From NCBI GenBank assembly GCA_007745635.1, contig CP036272.1, positions 5,230,013 to 5,294,012 on the forward strand: 64,000 bases of DNA, given 5' to 3'. A program made the translations under genes and the position numbers. The notes under the pieces are model-generated. The model ran no database searches. It saw only the letters and a program-made list of their open reading frames with translations, and was not told the origin of the DNA. Below are positions 1 through 8,747 of the stretch, one piece after another (the stretch's first letter is position 1; each line of letters starts with the position of its first letter). The DNA comes from Stieleria bergensis (GTDB taxonomy: Bacteria > Planctomycetota > Planctomycetia > Pirellulales > Pirellulaceae).

Positions 1-2
1 AT

Positions 3-89
3 GGCTCGATCGTTTCCATTGATTCGCAATTGGAAACACGCACGATGTCCATGCGATCCCCAACTTCAACGGAGTCGAACTTGTCATGA
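3..89 (+). CDS. 3' end of an unidentified upstream gene (partial)
   Basis: The frame starting at base 3 is open from the window edge to a TGA at 87-89. That stop overlaps the ATG of the next gene at 86 in an ATGA arrangement, the coupling style used repeatedly in this window. Only 28 residues are visible, ending TESNLS, and no family can be recognised. A different frame from base 23 also reads into the following gene without a stop, so this stretch could instead be an N-terminal extension of that gene from a rare start codon. The call rests on the overlap only. Confidence 0.3.
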   Translation, partial: GSIVSIDSQLETRTMSMRSPTSTESNLS

Positions 90-1618
90 ACGATTGGTTC
101 CCCGTCGTCGATCACGCCTGCTGTCGGTTGACGGATGACGAGACGAACTTCGCAGACCGAGTGGCAAGGGAACTGCTTGATCGCCATGCGGAATTTGGTC
201 TCGATTCACTGTTGGCGGAGTTTCAAGCGACCGAGATGTCCGAAGCACCCTCGCTGCATCTGGACGACCTCAGCGAAATTCGACGTGTCAACGATTCCGA
301 TCAATCGTTTTTCCAAGAACGTGCTCGAGTCCGCGCCGGCGAAGGCGACTATTTGGCAACCTCTTGGCATGCCGACGAGACGTACGAAGACTACTGCCGT
401 GAGCAATTGGGCTTGGGGCATGTGAACCGAATCCATCCGCGTGGCGATGAAACGCTCGAACAAAACGACGGCGTGCATTTGGCCGAAGCGATTTGGAAAG
501 ACCGTCGCACGCGGCGTGAATTGGTCCACGCGATTCGGAAAGACGGACTGCGATACCTACACCCGCACATGGGTTCTCATGCGGTCTGGCGTTTGGCATT
601 GCTGTTACATCAAACCAGCCACCGACCGCTGCAGGTCATCGGCGCACCGCCGGGGGTGACCGAATTCGCGAATGACAAAGGACAGTTTTTGCAGTTGGTG
701 CAGCGAATGTTCGGCCCTCATGCGGCACCGCCGGGTCACGTCGTTTGGAACACGGCCAACGCCGCCCATCAGATTCAGAAGTTGTCAGGACAAGCGTGTT
801 GCGTTGCGTTGAAATTGCCCAACGCGGCCGGCGGTGAAGGCAATCTCGTTTTTGCGTTGGATACGATCCGTGACTGGTCGTTGATGGACGTTGACCGAAT
901 GCTGCGAGACCGCATGCCTCAGTTGCGTTACGAAGACGGTGACGAGCTTGTCGTGACTGCGTGGCAAACCGGCGTGATCGCGGCACCGTCGGCTCAGTTA
1001 TGGATTCCACCGGGCGATGACAGGATGCCGATTTTGGAAGGCCTGTTCATCCAACGCATCGAAGGCGACGAAGGTCGATTCACCGGCTTTGGCTCCGCGG
1101 ATCTGCCAACGGACTTACGCGACCGAATGACGCGGCAGTGTTTGCAACTCGCTCGCGTGTACCAGCGACTCGGCTACGTGGGGCGTTGTTCGTTTGACAT
1201 GGTTTTGATCGGACAGGATTTGGAATCGTCGCAAATGCAGTTCATCGAATGTAATGGTCGTTGGGGCGGAACCTCGCTGCCAATGACACTGATGAATCGA
1301 ATTTTCGGCGATTGGAAGTCGCAACCCTTCGCCACTCGAATGTTGAAGGCCCCGGGTTCGCGTCGGCTTTCGTTTGATGACGTCATGAAAGCATTGGGTG
1401 GTGACGTTTACGACCACCGTGACAAGACCGGCAGTTTGATTTTGATGAATCCGCGTCGGATGACGGTTCGCGACGAGTTGTCCGTTGTCTTACTGAAGAA
1501 AGATTGGGCGCAGGATGTTGAGAGATTTTTCGCGCGCATTGCCGGGCGAGTCAAGGATCGAGTCGCATTGGTCTCAAAGGGCAGCAACGGTGACTCAATC
1601 AGACCGGTCGCATCATGA
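86..1618 (+). CDS. ATP-grasp family ligase-like protein
   Basis: A 510-residue soluble protein. A central stretch reads FANDKGQFLQLV followed by VALKLPNAAGGEGN, which fits the nucleotide-binding lysine and glycine-rich loop of the ATP-grasp fold. Near residues 385-400 the motif FIECNGRWGGTS fits the metal-binding Glu/Asn pair of that fold. ATP-grasp enzymes join a carboxylate to an amine or thiol using ATP through an acyl-phosphate; the substrates here cannot be read from sequence. The first 180 residues match no family I recognise and may be a pre-ATP-grasp domain. A GGAG lies about 12 bases before the ATG. The gene ends in an ATGA overlap with a phosphodiesterase-like gene, so the two are probably co-translated in one pathway. 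Family assignment is fairly firm, specificity unknown. Confidence 0.7.
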   Translation: MNDWFPVVDHACCRLTDDETNFADRVARELLDRHAEFGLDSLLAEFQATEMSEAPSLHLDDLSEIRRVNDSDQSFFQERARVRAGEGDYLATSWHADETYEDYCREQLGLGHVNRIHPRGDETLEQNDGVHLAEAIWKDRRTRRELVHAIRKDGLRYLHPHMGSHAVWRLALLLHQTSHRPLQVIGAPPGVTEFANDKGQFLQLVQRMFGPHAAPPGHVVWNTANAAHQIQKLSGQACCVALKLPNAAGGEGNLVFALDTIRDWSLMDVDRMLRDRMPQLRYEDGDELVVTAWQTGVIAAPSAQLWIPPGDDRMPILEGLFIQRIEGDEGRFTGFGSADLPTDLRDRMTRQCLQLARVYQRLGYVGRCSFDMVLIGQDLESSQMQFIECNGRWGGTSLPMTLMNRIFGDWKSQPFATRMLKAPGSRRLSFDDVMKALGGDVYDHRDKTGSLILMNPRRMTVRDELSVVLLKKDWAQDVERFFARIAGRVKDRVALVSKGSNGDSIRPVAS

Positions 1619-3990
1619 TTGCCCGATGGAGTCGACGTTGGCGAGCGCTGCGGCGATGGTCCAGCCGGTCGGAGTTGGCCGTTCGTTGGCTCGGGTTGCC
1701 CGTCTCGGATGTCCAGCGTGACCACGATGGCCTGATCATGATTCAGATCGACGGACTGTCGCGGCGAGAATTGGAGAACGCGATCGAGCAAGGCCGAATG
1801 CCTTTTTTGAAATCGTTGCTCGATCGGCAAGGGTACCGATTGCATTCGTTCTATTCCGGGCTTCCATCGAGCACGCCCGCGGTTCAGGGGGAATTGTTTT
1901 ACGGAATCAAAACCGCCGTGCCAGCGTTCGGATTCGTCGATCATGAAACGAATCAATCTGTGCTGATGTTCTCGCCCGATGCGGCCGCCAAGGTGCAGAA
2001 GCGTATCAGCGATGGCAAAATTGGATTGCTTCACGGTGGCAGTAGTTATTGCAACATCTACGACGGTGGTGCCAATGAATCTCATTTCTGCGCCGCCAGC
2101 ATCGGTTGGGACCAGATCCTTCGCGCGATCCGCCCATCACGACTCGCGGTGGTTGCCATCGGGTACTGGTTCAGCCTTGTCCGTGCGGCAGGATTGGTGT
2201 TCATCGAAATCTGGCTCGGGCTGTTCGATTTCTTGCGGCGAGCCATCACGGGACGCGAACTCTGGCAAGAACTCCTGATGATCGTTTCCCGTGTGATGGT
2301 TGCGATTGGCCTTCGCGAATTGACGATTATTTCCGCGTCGATGGACGCGGCCCGTGGTCTGCCCATCATTCATTTGAACTTGCTCGGGTATGACGAACAC
2401 GCTCACCGACGCGGTCCCTCGTCGCGATTCGCTCGCTGGACGTTGAAGGGGATCGACCGCTGCATTGGACGACTTGCCAGCGCCGCCAACCTATCCGGCC
2501 GCCGCGACTACGACGTCTGGGTTTACTCGGATCATGGTCAAGAGACCACAACGACCTACGAAGCTCTCGTCGGAAATAGCATTCAAGATGCCTGTCAGTC
2601 AGCGGTCGGCAACCACCGGCGTCTATCGGTTGATGACGAGCACGGTTGGTCGAATCAACGAGTCGGCCGAGCCCAGTGGCTTTCAGCCGGCGGACTGGTT
2701 GCACAGTTGTTCGGCACGAGTCTTCCGGATCGCAACGATTCCCAAACGGTTCGCGTCGCCGATTGTGGTCCGCTGGGTTTGCTCTATTGCGAGACGCCAA
2801 TGACATGCCAACAGCGATTGCAGGTCGCTTCGTCGCTCGTTCATGAACATCAAGTGCCAATGGTGATCGTTCGCCAGCCCGGCCCATCGGCGCTCGCGAT
2901 CACGTCGGGCGGACAGTACAACCTACCGCAAGAGTCAACAAAGCTGTTCGGCGACGATCATCCGTTTGCCGACGAAGTCTCCACGGATTTGGTGCGTGTG
3001 TCGCATCACCGCGATTCCGGGGAGATGGTGCTCAGCGGGTGGTGTCCCGATCGTTGTCCGGTCAGCTTCGCCATCCAAGCGGGAGCCCACGCCGGGCCAG
3101 GACCAATCGAAACGCACGGGTTCGCCCTGCTGCCCAGTGATGCACCGGTCAACAGTCCAAAGTCGTTTCTGCGACCTAAGGATCTACGTGCGACCGCAAT
3201 GCGTTTTCGAGATGGTCAGCAGAATGTCGTCTCGCGTCATTCGGTTACGCCCGAGGCAGGGACCACTCGAACGCTGCGTTTGATGACCTACAACGTGCAT
3301 TCGTGTTTGGGCATGGACGGACAGCTGTCGCCCAAACGAATCGCAAGAGTGATCGCTCAAGCGGACGTCGACGTGGTTGCACTCCAAGAACTGGACGTCG
3401 GACGGCCGCGATCAGGCGGCATCGACCAAGCTCATGAAATCGCACGACGATTGTGCATGGATCACCATTTTCACGCGGCGCTTCACATAGAAGAAGAACG
3501 TTACGGGGATGCCATCCTCAGTCGGTTGCCGATGCGGTTGATCCGATCCGACGAGTTGCCTTTCACCAAACCCTATCGCGAACGTCGCGGTGCGATTTGG
3601 GTCGAAGTGACGACGGTCCAAGGACGGCCGATTCAGATAATCAATACCCATTTGAGTCTGTATCCGAACGAACGAAAGCAGCAAGCATTTGTTTTGACCG
3701 ATCAATGGGTCTCTGCAGCTCGTTTGAAAGGCCCGGTCGTTCTATGCGGCGATTTCAATGCAACGCCGAATGCGCCCGCTCACCGTGCGATCACCCGGTG
3801 TCTTCAAGACCTTCACGAAGTTGCTCCCGGGCCAACGACCGCAACGTGGTTCAGCCATCGACCGCTGACGCGAATTGATCACGTCTTCGCATCCGACGAA
3901 GTCATCGCGACTCACGCTGAAGTCATCGCCAGCGACCTGGCCAAGATCGCCTCGGACCATCTTCCATTGGTCGTGGAGATCGAGGCTTAG
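1615..3990 (+). CDS. Alkaline-phosphatase-superfamily phosphodiesterase fused to an endonuclease/exonuclease/phosphatase (EEP) domain
   Basis: A 791-residue two-domain protein. The N-terminal part (about 35-480) resembles type I phosphodiesterase/nucleotide pyrophosphatase proteins: MIQIDGLSRRELENAI near the start supplies a metal Asp, and later YDEHAHRRGPSS and VYSDHGQET supply further Asp/His ligands. A hydrophobic stretch around 175-215 may be a membrane segment. The C-terminal part (about 560-791) is an EEP domain: MTYNVHS, ALQELD, LCGDFNATPNAPAH, and the closing SDHLPLVVEI carry the expected Asn, Glu, Asp-Asn and Asp-His catalytic residues. EEP enzymes cleave phosphodiesters in nucleic acids, phospholipids or phosphoinositides; the substrate here is unknown. 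Both hydrolase sites look intact. The gene overlaps the ATP-grasp gene by ATGA. The fusion is unusual to me. Confidence 0.75.
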   Translation: MIARWSRRWRALRRWSSRSELAVRWLGLPVSDVQRDHDGLIMIQIDGLSRRELENAIEQGRMPFLKSLLDRQGYRLHSFYSGLPSSTPAVQGELFYGIKTAVPAFGFVDHETNQSVLMFSPDAAAKVQKRISDGKIGLLHGGSSYCNIYDGGANESHFCAASIGWDQILRAIRPSRLAVVAIGYWFSLVRAAGLVFIEIWLGLFDFLRRAITGRELWQELLMIVSRVMVAIGLRELTIISASMDAARGLPIIHLNLLGYDEHAHRRGPSSRFARWTLKGIDRCIGRLASAANLSGRRDYDVWVYSDHGQETTTTYEALVGNSIQDACQSAVGNHRRLSVDDEHGWSNQRVGRAQWLSAGGLVAQLFGTSLPDRNDSQTVRVADCGPLGLLYCETPMTCQQRLQVASSLVHEHQVPMVIVRQPGPSALAITSGGQYNLPQESTKLFGDDHPFADEVSTDLVRVSHHRDSGEMVLSGWCPDRCPVSFAIQAGAHAGPGPIETHGFALLPSDAPVNSPKSFLRPKDLRATAMRFRDGQQNVVSRHSVTPEAGTTRTLRLMTYNVHSCLGMDGQLSPKRIARVIAQADVDVVALQELDVGRPRSGGIDQAHEIARRLCMDHHFHAALHIEEERYGDAILSRLPMRLIRSDELPFTKPYRERRGAIWVEVTTVQGRPIQIINTHLSLYPNERKQQAFVLTDQWVSAARLKGPVVLCGDFNATPNAPAHRAITRCLQDLHEVAPGPTTATWFSHRPLTRIDHVFASDEVIATHAEVIASDLAKIASDHLPLVVEIEA

Positions 3991-4031
3991 AACGATGCGT
4001 ATGAATTCAGGGGCAAATCCCCGTACGTTTA

Positions 4032-4102
4032 CCTAGCCCAGCCCATCGGGCTGGGTCACGGAAACACGAGAAATCTGCAGGGCCAACGGCCCGACCGTTT
4101 GT
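4032..4102. repeat. Double-hairpin GC-rich repeat between convergent genes
   Basis: Two perfect hairpins lie in the 120-base gap between the convergent EEP-fusion and hypE genes: CCCAGCCC/GGGCTGGG at 4037-4055 with a 3-base loop, and GGGCC/GGCCC at 4080-4092, followed by GACCGTTTGT. The same two hairpin sequences recur inside the hydrogenase protease gene at about 10178-10364, so this is a dispersed repeat family and not a one-off terminator. It may still act as a two-way terminator here. Confidence 0.7.
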
Positions 4103-4110
4103 GATGGTAT

Positions 4111-5163
4111 TCAACAAATCCGAGGCAGCATCGCGTGGATGGGTTCGTCGAGCGGTTGGTCACCACCCAAGCCGCGCGAGATCAACACCGGCGACATCTG
4201 TCTTTGGACTACCTCGCCGATCACGGATGGTGCCCCGCGGAGGGAATGGGCCGCAAGGATTTCCATGGCTTCCGCGGCTCGATCCGTCGCCACGCAAGCG
4301 ACAAACGTCCCTTCATTGGCAACCATCAACGGATCAAGTCCCAGCAGTTCACAAACGCCTTCACTTTCCGCCGTCATCGGAACCCGGCTTTGTTCGATCC
4401 GCATCGCCAAACCGGTTTCCTCGGCCCATTCGTGCAGCACCGCCGCCACACCGCCGCGTGTCGCGTCCCGCATCGTTCGTAAATCGGGACCGAGACAGTG
4501 GGCCAACTCAGATGCAACACGTTGCAGTGGTGCCGAATCGGAAACCGGTGGCGGGTCGAACGCGATCGACTCGCGAGCTGCCAGCACCGCCAACCCGTGC
4601 TGAGCAACCGGACCGGACACGATCAACACGTCACCGGATCGGATGCTGGTGCCAGACATGCGATGCGGCGTCTCGTGAATACCCACGCCCGTCGTGTTAA
4701 TGAAGATCCCATCGGCGGCCCCTTTGGGGACCACTTTGGTATCACCGGCAACGATCTTCACGTCGCAGTTCGCCGCTGCGTTGGCGATGCTGTCGATGAT
4801 CCGATCGAGCATTCCCAATGGCAGGCCTTCTTCAAGAATCAGCGACAGCGTCAAGAACAGCGGTTTCGCACCCGCCATCGCCAAGTCATTCACGGTCCCA
4901 TGGACTGCCAGCGAACCAATGTCGCCGCCGGGAAAGAACAGCGGTGAAACGACAAAGCTGTCTGTCGTGATCGCAATCTCACCGGTCAGCGTTCCCAGCG
5001 ACGCCGCGTCGCTGCTGCTTTGCACGTCCGAGAGCTTCGCGGCAATACGGTCGCGTATGAGTTGCCTCATCACGCGTCCACCTTCACCGTGCGACAGCGA
5101 GATCTCGCCGGAGTTGATCGTCGGCGTCGGACATGTCATGGAAGATGATGTCGTCTGACTCAT
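4111..5163 (-). CDS. hypE: Hydrogenase maturation protein HypE
   Basis: A 350-residue protein of the HypE/AIR-synthase fold. It dehydrates the carbamoyl group on its own C-terminal cysteine to thiocyanate, which HypC-HypD uses to make the CN ligands of the [NiFe] iron. Seen directly: SHGEGGRVMRQLI near residue 25, ITTDSFVVSPLFFPGGDIGSLAVHGTVNDLAMAGA (here in two parts: the TDSFVVSP metal loop, then the GTVNDLAMAGA helix), VAGDTKVV, RDATRGG, and the terminal PRIC ending in the catalytic Cys. Length is normal for the family. It is the last gene of the operon and its start overlaps the hypD stop by ATGA (5160-5163). An in-frame later start is possible because the first 15 residues are low-complexity Ser/Thr. 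Confidence 0.96.
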   Translation of the reverse strand: MSQTTSSSMTCPTPTINSGEISLSHGEGGRVMRQLIRDRIAAKLSDVQSSSDAASLGTLTGEIAITTDSFVVSPLFFPGGDIGSLAVHGTVNDLAMAGAKPLFLTLSLILEEGLPLGMLDRIIDSIANAAANCDVKIVAGDTKVVPKGAADGIFINTTGVGIHETPHRMSGTSIRSGDVLIVSGPVAQHGLAVLAARESIAFDPPPVSDSAPLQRVASELAHCLGPDLRTMRDATRGGVAAVLHEWAEETGLAMRIEQSRVPMTAESEGVCELLGLDPLMVANEGTFVACVATDRAAEAMEILAAHSLRGAPSVIGEVVQRQMSPVLISRGLGGDQPLDEPIHAMLPRIC

Positions 5164-6263
5164 GGAGTCTCGATTGAAATGGGTTCAAATCGGTAATAGG
5201 CCGCGCACGCTCCTTCGCCGGAAACCATCGGTGCGCCCAACGGCGATTCTGGCGTGCATGTCTTTCCGAAAGCCGGGCACTGCTTGGGTTTGATTCGCCC
5301 GGACAACACATCCGCGGCGTGACAACCGCGATCGTTGTGGTGATGAGATGTAGTCATGCTTTCAAACTTCCGGGACGCGTCGAAGGCTTCGTATCGCGAT
5401 CTCAGCCGGTAGCCGCCATCGGCAATCGTCCCGAAGCCTCGCCAATCGCAATCATCGACTTCGTAAACGGTTTCGATCAACGACTGAGCTGCCGCGTTGC
5501 CATGCTTCTGAACACCGCGGCCGTAGCGGTTGTCGACGACGGGTCGCGATGACTCAAGCAACGTGACCGTGCGAAGGATGCCTTCCAGCAAATCCAGCGG
5601 CTCGAAACCCGTCACCACCACAGGCAATTGATGCTGGCGGACGAATGGCTCGTAGACGTCGTGACCCGTGATGCTGCAAACGTGCCCGGCCGCCAAGAAA
5701 CCTTCGACGCGGCAATCGGGCATCGCCATGATCGCTTCCATGGCAGGCAGCACGCGAACGTGCGATGCCACGATAGAGAAATTGGAAAGGCCAAGCTGAT
5801 CCGCCTGCATCACCGCGAGTGCCGTCGCGGGTGTCGTTGTTTCAAATCCGACGGCAAGAAAGATGACTTCATGATCGGGCTTTGCCGACGCCAGCTCGAC
5901 AGCGTCCATCGGTGAGTAAACCATTTGCAGATCTCCGCCACGACCGCGAGCCTGCATCAACGAACCGTCGCCACCGGGAACACGAATCATGTCTCCGAAA
6001 GTGGCGACGATGGTCTTGGGACGAAGCGAAAGTGCGACCGCGAAGTCGATGCTTTGTGTCGACGTTACGCAAACGGGGCAACCGGGACCGTGAATCAGCT
6101 CGACCGTCCCGGCAAGCTCTCGTTCGATACCCGATCGAACGAGGCCGTGCGTCTGGCCGCCACAAACGTCCATCAAAACCCAACTGCGCGTGCAGCGATT
6201 GCCTATCTGGTCGATCAAACGTTGGGCCGTCTCGACATCGCGAAACTCATCAAGGAATTTCAT
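5160..6263 (-). CDS. hypD: Hydrogenase maturation protein HypD
   Basis: A 367-residue [4Fe-4S] protein that, with HypC, is the scaffold on which the Fe(CN)2CO unit is assembled. The signature CGGQTHGLVRSG followed by HGPGCPVCVT is present; the usual family motif has His where this has Gln (CGGQTH for CGGHTH). EVIFLAVGFETTTPAT is the conserved central motif. The C-terminal cysteines for the cluster are seen in GCHAADVLSG, QCPAFGKTCTP and GEGACAAYYRF. It starts 14 bases inside the hypC gene and its stop overlaps the hypE start. The order hypC-hypD-hypE is the standard one. Confidence 0.96.
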   Translation of the reverse strand: MKFLDEFRDVETAQRLIDQIGNRCTRSWVLMDVCGGQTHGLVRSGIERELAGTVELIHGPGCPVCVTSTQSIDFAVALSLRPKTIVATFGDMIRVPGGDGSLMQARGRGGDLQMVYSPMDAVELASAKPDHEVIFLAVGFETTTPATALAVMQADQLGLSNFSIVASHVRVLPAMEAIMAMPDCRVEGFLAAGHVCSITGHDVYEPFVRQHQLPVVVTGFEPLDLLEGILRTVTLLESSRPVVDNRYGRGVQKHGNAAAQSLIETVYEVDDCDWRGFGTIADGGYRLRSRYEAFDASRKFESMTTSHHHNDRGCHAADVLSGRIKPKQCPAFGKTCTPESPLGAPMVSGEGACAAYYRFEPISIETP

Positions 6264-6504
6264 CAGTGCCTCCCGTCAAAGCTTCCAACCGTTCGTACTC
6301 GGCCAAGGTCTTTTCCGCTTCCACTTCATCAACCACGCAGATCGCGATCCCCGCATGCACGATGACATACTGAGAAACCTCCGCGTCGGGCACGCAAGCC
6401 ATGTGGACTTCGCGACGAACGCCGGCGAACTGGACCTCGGCTTTGGCGAAGGTGAGATCACGATTGACCCAGCGCACGATTTGACCGGGGATGCCTAAAC
6501 ACAT
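6250..6504 (-). CDS. hypC: Hydrogenase maturation chaperone HypC
   Basis: An 84-residue protein of the HypC/HupF family. The start MCLGIPGQIV carries the essential N-terminal Cys2 that binds the iron and later the large subunit, followed by a small OB-like barrel (REVHMACVPDAEVSQYVIVHAGIAICVVDE). HypC shuttles the Fe(CN)2CO unit between HypD and the apo large subunit. It overlaps the hypF stop (6495) by 10 bases and the hypD start (6263) by 14 bases, so translation is probably coupled through all three. Confidence 0.95.
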   Translation of the reverse strand: MCLGIPGQIVRWVNRDLTFAKAEVQFAGVRREVHMACVPDAEVSQYVIVHAGIAICVVDEVEAEKTLAEYERLEALTGGTDEIP

Positions 6505-8747
6505 GGTTGGCGACTCCGTTGCTGTCTCGATTCGGAAACTACAAGCTGCCCCAAGGCAAGTCCGCCATCACTGACGGGAATCCGACCCGGCATGCGAACG
6601 TCGAGACTGCGTCGATAAGCTTCATTTTGAATGAGCTCCAATAGCACCCGATTTTGGAAGACGCCACCGCACAGGACGCAGGGGATCTCAAGGTTTTGAG
6701 CGGACTGATCGCAGACCAAGTTGGCAACGGCACGGTGAAACTTCATCGCGATGCGGCCGGGTGTAAGTTGGTCGAGGTCGTCGAGGATGTCGCGAACGGC
6801 GGGTCGCCAGTCGAAGTGGCTTGGCGGAAGCCCCTCATCCCCTGCAATGTGTGTTGGATGGGGAATTCCAAACCGATAAGCCGAAGCTTCTTCAGGTTCG
6901 CAAACCGCTTCGAGTCGCATCGCGGCTTCGCCTTCGTCATCGACCGATTCTATGCCCAAAACCAACGCGGCCACGCCATCGAACAAGCGTCCCATGCTGG
7001 AAGTGGTCGGGCCGTGCTCGATCGCGTATCGCATGATGTTGTCGACTGGCTGGCCAACCTGCGAACAAAGTGACTTGGCGATCCGCCACGGTTGCCGAAT
7101 CGCAGTTTCACCACTTGGCAGATTGAAAGAACGTAGCTGCGCAACCCGGCGACATTTTGAAGTGTCCGCCAGCAACACTTCGCCACCCCAAATGGTGCCG
7201 TCGTCGCCGTAGCCAGTTCCATCGAATGAAATCCCAAGGACAGTGTCTTCAAGTAGATCATGTTCCAGCATGGCAGCGGCAACATGGGCGTGGTGATGCT
7301 GCACGTTACTGCGTCTATCAAAGCTTTGCTCCGCCCAGTCAGTGGTGAAGTAGTCAGGGTGTCGGTCGTGGACCGCACACGAAGGATCGACCTGATGCAA
7401 CGAGCTCAGCGAAGAAACGTTCTCCATGAACCGCAAGCGGCTTGATTCGTGATTCATGTCGCCGATGTGCGGCCCCAGCACCAGCGCGTCGCTGGTTCGG
7501 ATCGCAACCGCCACTTTCTGGTGACCACCCGTTGCGATGGCCGGGCTTCCAGTTGGCATCGCGAACGTCATGGGTGCAATCCCACGAGCGGCTCGGATGG
7601 TCATGACGCGGTCGCCGATGCACTGAACCACGCTGTCGTCGATCGGGTGCGTGATGTCACGGTCGTGATGCAGGAACACGTCCGCAATGGATGCCAGTTC
7701 CTGCTGGGCCACTTCGTTTTGATAGATAATCGGTGATCCGTGTGAATTGCCGCTGGTGACAACCAGTGGACGCCCAACTCGATCGACCAACATCAAATGC
7801 AGCATTGATGTGGGCAGCATCAAGCCGACCGTGTTGAGATGAGGCGAGAGTAACGACGACAAGTGTCTGTCCCCAAACGCTCGCAGCAAGACGATCGGCC
7901 CCGCCGGACTTTGCAGGGCGGATTGTTCCGTTTCACTGACGTGGGCAAAACGTCTTGCCGCGTCCACATCGCTGACCATAACTGGCAGCGGTTTGCTGGG
8001 GCGAGCTTTTCGCGTACGCAGCTTTTGGACGGCTTCATCGTTAGTCGCATCGCATACCAACTGATAGCCACCCAGCCCTTTCATGGCTACAATCTTACCC
8101 GCCGTAATCCACTGCGCGAGTCGTTCGATCGAATCCTCCATCATTGCAATTTGGTTGCCGCGGCGATCATCGACCCAGCACCGTGGCCCGCAATCCGGAC
8201 AGCAAATCGTTTGGGCATGAAAACGACGATCGAGTGGGTCGCGATATTCCGCTTCACATCGCGGACACATCGGAAACCGATCCATCGTCGTTGCACCGCG
8301 ATCAAACGGCATGTTTTGCAAGATCGAATACCGTGGCCCACACTTCGCACAGGTGATGAAGGGGTAGCCGAAACGACGATCCGAAATCGACCGTGCTTCC
8401 TCGATGCAGTCGGGACACGTGACCGTATCAAGCGGAACCGCTGTGTGCAGTCGGTCGCTTCCATGACTGTCGATGATGCGGAAATCGCCAATTTCGGCGT
8501 GTTCCGCTGGCTCACTACTGAATTCAATGTTCGGGAATGTCTGCCTTAATTTGTCTTGGAAACGATCCAATTCGATCGCCGAACCATTAGCCGAAATCTC
8601 AACACCGTTTGACGAGTTACAAACCGTTCCGGCGAGACATTGCTGCGTCGCAAGACACGCGATCGTTGGCCGAACCCCTTGGCCCTGAACCAGACCTCGC
8701 ATCAATATCCGAACCGATGTTTTCGTTGGTGCAATCGCCAGAGTCAT
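6495..8747 (-). CDS. hypF: Carbamoyltransferase HypF
   Basis: A 750-residue protein with the full HypF domain order. An acylphosphatase-like domain comes first (VRILMRGLVQGQGVRP, about 12-95). Two zinc fingers follow (CPDC...CAKCGPRY and CPRC...CPDCGPRC, about 110-190), then a YrdC/Sua5-like domain (about 205-390, with KGLGGYQLVCDA), then a Kae1-like C-terminal domain with VQHHHAHVAA metal histidines and GISFDGTGYGDDGTIWGGE. It converts carbamoyl phosphate into carbamoyl-adenylate and loads the carbamoyl group onto the HypE cysteine. Its start overlaps the hypB stop by ATGA (8744-8747). Confidence 0.97.
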   Translation of the reverse strand: MTLAIAPTKTSVRILMRGLVQGQGVRPTIACLATQQCLAGTVCNSSNGVEISANGSAIELDRFQDKLRQTFPNIEFSSEPAEHAEIGDFRIIDSHGSDRLHTAVPLDTVTCPDCIEEARSISDRRFGYPFITCAKCGPRYSILQNMPFDRGATTMDRFPMCPRCEAEYRDPLDRRFHAQTICCPDCGPRCWVDDRRGNQIAMMEDSIERLAQWITAGKIVAMKGLGGYQLVCDATNDEAVQKLRTRKARPSKPLPVMVSDVDAARRFAHVSETEQSALQSPAGPIVLLRAFGDRHLSSLLSPHLNTVGLMLPTSMLHLMLVDRVGRPLVVTSGNSHGSPIIYQNEVAQQELASIADVFLHHDRDITHPIDDSVVQCIGDRVMTIRAARGIAPMTFAMPTGSPAIATGGHQKVAVAIRTSDALVLGPHIGDMNHESSRLRFMENVSSLSSLHQVDPSCAVHDRHPDYFTTDWAEQSFDRRSNVQHHHAHVAAAMLEHDLLEDTVLGISFDGTGYGDDGTIWGGEVLLADTSKCRRVAQLRSFNLPSGETAIRQPWRIAKSLCSQVGQPVDNIMRYAIEHGPTTSSMGRLFDGVAALVLGIESVDDEGEAAMRLEAVCEPEEASAYRFGIPHPTHIAGDEGLPPSHFDWRPAVRDILDDLDQLTPGRIAMKFHRAVANLVCDQSAQNLEIPCVLCGGVFQNRVLLELIQNEAYRRSLDVRMPGRIPVSDGGLALGQLVVSESRQQRSRQPCV

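Noticed and set aside
1408-2085. 225-codon minus-strand frame over the ATP-grasp and phosphodiesterase genes
   Set aside because: It is antisense to two well-supported genes and has no recognisable motif.
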